Below, piece by piece: positions 38,390-41,716 of a stretch of DNA of 41,716 nucleotides; the first letter of the stretch is position 1; every line of letters starts with the position of its first letter. Made by a program: the position numbers and the translations under genes. Below the pieces are notes generated by a model. That model worked only from the letters and a program-made list of their open reading frames with translations, was not told the DNA's origin and did not search any database. Origin of the DNA: a virus; the IMG/VR virus record IMGVR_UViG_3300036823_000392, positions 1-41,716 of that record; one strand, written 5' to 3'.

Positions 38390-38719
38390 ATGACTCCAGA
38401 ACTGATAGAAGCATCGGCCGCGGTCGCGACGCTGCTCGGCGCGGTAATCACATGGCTCTGGCGGACGGCTTCTTCCGTCACCAAAGCGCATACCACTCTT
38501 GCGATCTTTACGTCGGATGTTCAGGCGCTCAAGACAGATACCAGAGAGCTGAGGGATAACCACATCCGTGCTGATGGCGCCATCGCGAACATGGCGAATC
38601 AACTCGCCAAGCTGGACAAGATCGACACTCTGATCACATCCGTCGCAACGCTAACGGCCATCGTGGAACGCCTGGAGCGTCGAGTCGATCGCAGACCAGA
38701 TGAGGATTCCCGTCCATGA
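38390..38719 (+). CDS. Membrane-anchored coiled-coil lysis-cassette protein
   Basis: A 109-residue protein. One N-terminal membrane segment (IEASAAVATLLGAVITWLW, about 6-24) is followed by a long heptad-rich helix (FTSDVQALKTDTRELRDNHI, MANQLAKLDKIDTLITSVAT, LTAIVERLERRVDRR). The ATG of the endolysin overlaps its stop (ATGA). Single-span, coiled-coil proteins in this position serve as holin-like, spanin-like or endolysin-partner proteins; which one cannot be told. ATG 38390 has AGGGA five bases upstream. Confidence 0.65.
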   Translation: MTPELIEASAAVATLLGAVITWLWRTASSVTKAHTTLAIFTSDVQALKTDTRELRDNHIRADGAIANMANQLAKLDKIDTLITSVATLTAIVERLERRVDRRPDEDSRP

Positions 38720-39159
38720 TCCATAAACTTCAACCCTCGCAAGCATGCCTGGATCTGATTAAACGGTTCGAGTCATGCCGGCTGACGGGCTACAAAGACG
38801 CGAACGGCTTCCCGACGATCGGATGGGGTCATAAGCTCGGCCCGCATGAAACCTTCGTCAAAGGGATCTCCCAGGGCACAGCAGACTATCTGCTGCGCTG
38901 CGACGCGCAGGTCGCAGCGAACGACGTGAACTCCTACGTCACGCAGCAGCTCTCACAGAACCAGTTCGATGGAATGACGAGCTGGACATTCAATCTCGGC
39001 GGCGAGCGTCTCCGGGAATCAACTCTGCTGACCTACCTCAATGCAAATCGGATTCTGGACGCAGCTAACGAGCTCCTCAAGTGGGATCACGCTGGCGGGA
39101 AGGTCAGTGATGGCCTGGAGACACGGAGAGAAGCGGAGAGGGAGCTATTCCTGAGTTAG
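38716..39159 (+). CDS. Endolysin, GH24 lysozyme (muramidase)
   Basis: A 147-residue muramidase that cleaves the glycan strands of peptidoglycan at lysis. The catalytic signature Glu-8aa-Asp-5aa-Thr is complete: Glu19 (KRFES), Asp28 (YKDANG) and Thr34 (PTIGWGH). Other family motifs are QNQFDGMTSWTFNLG (usual 'q.qfdAL.Sf.fN.G') and GLETRREAERELFL at the C-terminus (usual 'GL..RR..E..l+'). No signal or SAR anchor is present, so release should need a holin. It is coupled to the preceding membrane protein. Confidence 0.95.
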   Translation: MIHKLQPSQACLDLIKRFESCRLTGYKDANGFPTIGWGHKLGPHETFVKGISQGTADYLLRCDAQVAANDVNSYVTQQLSQNQFDGMTSWTFNLGGERLRESTLLTYLNANRILDAANELLKWDHAGGKVSDGLETRREAERELFLS

Positions 39160-39205
39160 AGCCTTTAGTTCACTATCATCTCCGCACCATGTTGCTGTTG
39201 CTTTC

Positions 39206-39751
39206 TCACATGCCATTTTCAAGGCCCCACACGGCGAGCGGAAGCGGAAAATCTTTTGACCCGTAGAAGTAGAAAAACTTCCCATTTTTCTTCATAAGTG
39301 CCCCAAACGCATGGCTATCTTTGTTCAAAGCCCATGCGGCCGCGTCAGTGTCACAGCTTCCGGTCATGCACCCTTTGCCAACAATCCAACCATCTTCGGT
39401 TTCGGTTACAGGCAGCGCAGTCGTGAAGCGCGCAGCGAAATCTGACCAGTCCTTCTGTAACGAGGCTGGTAACTTTTCTTTAGCCCGAAAAATCGTGTCG
39501 GATAGCGGAGTAGGGTCGCAAGGAGCAGGCTGCCATTTTTGAGTGTCTGATAGACACCACCCCTGAGATTCAATCTCAAGTAAGATGGCGTCACGAAACC
39601 TGCAGGCTTGTTGATCACCTCCCTTGCAGGCATCGTTTTGCATTTCCCAACTCATTATGTAGGCTGCCACGGTTTGCGTCGGCTTGACTGATTCCTGAGC
39701 TTGAGCAATTCCGGCAGTGAGCAACAAGACCAGTAACACAAGTTTCTTCAT
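39206..39751 (-). CDS. Exported protein of unknown function
   Basis: A 181-residue protein with a signal peptide (MKKLVLLVLLLTAGIAQA, cleavage before Gln). The mature part has six or more cysteines in a pattern suited to disulfides (NDACKGGDQQACRFRD, GWCLSDTQKWQPAPCDP, GKGCMTGSCDTDAAAW) and ends GKFFYFYGSKDFPLPLAVWGLENG. The ATG at 39751 has GAGG eight bases before it and gives the signal peptide a normal N-terminus. It is convergent with the endolysin. Function unknown; an accessory gene after the lysis cassette is a common place for lysogenic-conversion genes. Confidence 0.75.
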   Translation of the reverse strand: MKKLVLLVLLLTAGIAQAQESVKPTQTVAAYIMSWEMQNDACKGGDQQACRFRDAILLEIESQGWCLSDTQKWQPAPCDPTPLSDTIFRAKEKLPASLQKDWSDFAARFTTALPVTETEDGWIVGKGCMTGSCDTDAAAWALNKDSHAFGALMKKNGKFFYFYGSKDFPLPLAVWGLENGM

Positions 39752-39934
39752 AACGCGATCCTCTTCCGGCCCGCATTCAGTAGAGCCCAAGCTCTGTTCT
39801 GTGTAGGGCTCGAAGCGAATAACGCGCGTTTTTGCAATGCTTGCTCACCTGTCGCCTCAATTCCATACCACTTTGGGCTTTGCTTAATCCCTCTCACAGT
39901 TGAGAAACAAGCTCCTATGGTGAGCTCCAGACTC

Positions 39935-40005
39935 CCTAAGAGCGCCGGCGGAAAGGTCAGCGATGGAATAGAGAGCGGAGAGAGGCAGAGCGGAAGCTCT
40001 TCCTG
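39935..40005 (+). pseudogene. C-terminal fragment of a second endolysin gene
   Basis: From about 39944 the plus strand reads AGGKVSDGIE, then, after loss of one base at about 39974, RREAERKLFL. The intact endolysin ends with AGGKVSDGLETRREAERELFL in the same order, so nearly all of its last 20 residues are preserved. Upstream sequence (RLPKS) is only faintly similar to LLKWDH. This is a decayed partial copy lying between two minus-strand genes, left by duplication or by recombination with another phage. Confidence 0.7.
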
Positions 40006-40042
40006 GCATGGCCTATCCTGACGCCCGTGCGTAGCTATTGTC

Positions 40043-40597
40043 CTAGTCAGGAATCGCACTCGAGCCAGGCCCATGAAGCGCTTCGTAAACAGCAGCCTGC
40101 AACGCTTTCAAGCTCTCTGAATACTGAGTGGCGTGACGGAAGAGAACCGCCATTTCGCCGTATCCGACCTGCTTTCCCCAAAATACAAAGAAGGCGTCCT
40201 TGAACGCCACATTGAGTTTGTCAGATTCGGCCAAAGCCTTGCGAACTGCTGGAAACTCAGGGCCAGACAGCAAGAAGATCTTTCGCCCCAGGGCAAGGTT
40301 AATTTTGAACAAATCGGCCTCGTCGCGTGACAGCTTCTCAATGGGTATCTTCCTGTTGATCTCACGAACGGCGGAGTTGAAGGTCTCTTCATAAAGACCC
40401 ACGGCTTCGTAAAGCTCTCTGATACGGTCTTCTCGTGCTCTTTGTGCCTTCCCCGTGCGGCTCAGCCGATTGGAATACCAAGTCGTTCCAAACGATCCGG
40501 CAAAGCCAATGAGTGCGCCTAAGGCCGTTGCGATTAACGTTGAATAGGTTCCGGTTGCGCTTCCGCAATGGACCTCTACACCCGGGTCAATGAACAT
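40043..40597 (-). CDS. Single-span membrane protein
   Basis: A 184-residue protein. One membrane segment near the N-terminus (YSTLIATALGALIGFAGSFGTTWY, about 18-41) precedes a long helical cytoplasmic domain (RTGKAQRAREDRIRELYEAVGLYEETFNSAVREIN, LSRDEADLFKINLALGRKIF, EFPAVRKALAESDKLNVAFK). This architecture (anchor plus helical bundle) is common in uncharacterised proteins of prophage and defence-associated regions, but I recognise no specific domain. GGGAG lies 12 bases before the ATG. A terminator lies between it and the upstream minus-strand gene, so it is probably transcribed separately. Confidence 0.65.
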   Translation of the reverse strand: MFIDPGVEVHCGSATGTYSTLIATALGALIGFAGSFGTTWYSNRLSRTGKAQRAREDRIRELYEAVGLYEETFNSAVREINRKIPIEKLSRDEADLFKINLALGRKIFLLSGPEFPAVRKALAESDKLNVAFKDAFFVFWGKQVGYGEMAVLFRHATQYSESLKALQAAVYEALHGPGSSAIPD

Positions 40598-40626
40598 GAA
40601 TTCGGAGATCTCCCGCCAGAAGAATA

Positions 40627-40653
40627 ACCCCGGCCTATCCAGCCGGGGTCTTT
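40627..40653. terminator. Terminator after the rightmost minus-strand operon
   Basis: ACCCCGGC (40627-40634), loop CTATCCA, GCCGGGGT (40642-40649), a perfect eight-pair stem. It lies 15 bases downstream of the minus-strand gene ending at 40664. Flanking T-runs exist on both sides (CTTTAT on plus; TTATTCT on minus), so it could act in both directions. Confidence 0.7.
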
Positions 40654-40663
40654 ATATCTCTCG

Positions 40664-41494
40664 CTATGCCTGTTGCCCGTATTGCGAGCGAAGAGTCCTC
40701 AATATTTCGTCTCGTGACTTTCCAGCGGCGAAATCTTGGGTGATGTGCAGTAGATGGTCGCAATACGTCTTTACTCTTTCAACAAACGCGGCCGCCGTGC
40801 TTGTCCTTTCTGGAAACTGATAGAACTTGCCGGCAAGAAGCAGTGATAGGAATGAGACATGCGCTGTCTGGTTGAACAGATCAAGTATTCTCATCTCGCG
40901 CAGGTCCGGATCCTCTGAAGTCATGTGGAGCTGTCCTTTCCCGGCAAAAGCGAGTTCATTGACCTGTTTGTAAGCAAGTCCCAATCCGTTGGGAAACACC
41001 TCAGAGAAGAAGTGGGGAATCTCGTCTTCGTTTGCTACGAGCAGTGCATAGATCGAGCTCACATAGAGCTCTTCAACTTGCCGAGAACGGGTGATCCACG
41101 CAATTATGTCGTCGTTCTCAATGTCTCGAATGATGGAATTCTTCAGAGCATTTAGTCCCGTGAAAGCGTAGCCCGCAAGTATTGCGGGCCTGTACTTCAC
41201 CATTTCCATTAGGTGAACAACGGCCGGGTCATCTTCGTGCGGGGCCCGTCCTCTGCAATTAGGCACTGGACAGTGCGGATTCCGTTTACGTTTACGCTTC
41301 AGCCTTTCTGTCTCCAGCTCTTCCACGTGGATCTGTAGAGCATCCCTGTCCTCGCGCAATATGGCGATGGTTTGGACATCGCCGCTCTTGTCACAGCGCG
41401 TCACCAAGTCATGAATGTACTGGCGAACCTTTTCAGGCAGCGTGTTTATCTCTTCAGCGGATGGATAGATCGATGCTGTTCGCTTCGCCGTCAT
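40664..41494 (-). CDS. Hypothetical protein with CPVPNC...PHEDDP motif
   Basis: A 276-residue protein. The N-terminal 75 residues are helical with a possible coiled coil (TIAILREDRDALQIHVEELETERLKRKRKR). A short metal-binding-like motif follows, CPVPNCRGRAPHEDDP (about 75-90), in which two Cys and a His could bind zinc. The rest is all-alpha (YRPAILAGYAFTGLNALKNS, VEELYVSSIYALLVANEDEI, VSFLSLLLAGKFYQFPER, FVERVKTYCDHLLHITQDFA). I recognise no known family. ATG 41494 directly abuts the stop of the upstream gene, so the two are coupled. Confidence 0.65.
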   Translation of the reverse strand: MTAKRTASIYPSAEEINTLPEKVRQYIHDLVTRCDKSGDVQTIAILREDRDALQIHVEELETERLKRKRKRNPHCPVPNCRGRAPHEDDPAVVHLMEMVKYRPAILAGYAFTGLNALKNSIIRDIENDDIIAWITRSRQVEELYVSSIYALLVANEDEIPHFFSEVFPNGLGLAYKQVNELAFAGKGQLHMTSEDPDLREMRILDLFNQTAHVSFLSLLLAGKFYQFPERTSTAAAFVERVKTYCDHLLHITQDFAAGKSRDEILRTLRSQYGQQA

Positions 41495-41716
41495 TCAGCC
41501 CTCTTTTACTACCTCGAAGCGATGGTCGTGCTTCGCCGCGTGAGGATCGGGCTTCACGAGTTGGAACGTAACGTTGTTCTCTTTGTTGGCATCTTTACCG
41601 CACATCCAGATCTCTCCACATCCAATGCATTGCACCTTAGCTAGTGGCTTGAGGCCGACGGGCCACCCACGCCCATCCGTCTCCACATACCTACGCCGGT
41701 TGCGTGCATCTTCCAT
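41495..41716 (-). CDS. Small zinc-finger-like protein
   Basis: A 73-residue protein with one visible CxxC plus Cys cluster (KVQCIGCGEIWMCGKD, about 28-43) that could form part of a zinc ribbon. The remaining sequence is polar and basic (VKPDPHAAKHDHRFEVVKEG). The ATG lies at the last three bases of the window, so a longer form starting further upstream is possible. It is directly followed by the 276-residue gene, with stop and start adjacent. Confidence 0.55.
   Translation of the reverse strand: MEDARNRRRYVETDGRGWPVGLKPLAKVQCIGCGEIWMCGKDANKENNVTFQLVKPDPHAAKHDHRFEVVKEG

Overview
The window is a contractile-tailed (myovirus-type) phage or prophage, almost certainly of an Acidobacteriota host (Terriglobia-like). 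The morphogenesis set is a sheath of the DUF3383 family, a DUF3277 tube, a gp138-type spike, baseplate J and DUF2612. The host inference rests on an ASH / 'choice-of-anchor D' domain typical of secreted acidobacterial proteins (35710-38223), on an exported protein at 5115-5615 that resembles small acidobacterial secreted proteins, and on signal peptides that repeatedly end in A-x-A followed by Gln. No integrase, repressor, DNA polymerase, helicase or tRNA was recognised, so the lysogeny and replication genes are outside the window, lost, or too divergent to see.

Layout. 1-690 holds three small minus-strand genes. 691-2030 carries no gene I can support, but has palindromes, GTTCAG repeats and a run of hairpins. 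2031-5000 has a small conserved protein, an exported protein, an intact HNH-type protein (3555-4028) and a probable ECF-like sigma factor (4453-4941). 5115-7291 is a minus-strand group of exported or membrane small proteins, two with zinc ribbons. 7292-7596 is an intergenic repeat block followed by an HNH endonuclease gene that has lost its catalytic core (7597-7916). 7928-9374 encodes two tandem, paralogous two-helix membrane proteins. 9586-10199 holds two coupled plus-strand genes.

The late operon runs on the plus strand from 10642 to 39159: terS, then a reversed cassette of accessory genes, terL, portal, DUF2213 maturation protein with a nested scaffold, cement protein, capsid, head-tail connectors, sheath, tube, tail chaperone with a probable -1 frameshift, tape measure with a lytic transglycosylase domain, hub, spike, wedge, a fibre module, a membrane coiled-coil protein and a GH24 endolysin. 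Many junctions are ATGA or TAATG overlaps. Hairpins lie at four junctions and may set expression levels. 39206-41716 is a minus-strand group of exported, membrane and zinc-motif accessory genes, with a fragment of a second endolysin between them.

The most unusual feature is that four apparent virion or fibre genes in the late operon (19162, 30917, 33632, 35710) begin with textbook Sec signal peptides. Other points worth checking are a 10-bp-period repeat directly upstream of terS (candidate TerS or regulator binding array), the reversed cassette splitting terS from terL, the phage sigma factor, and the unexplained hairpin-rich region near 1.4-1.9 kb.
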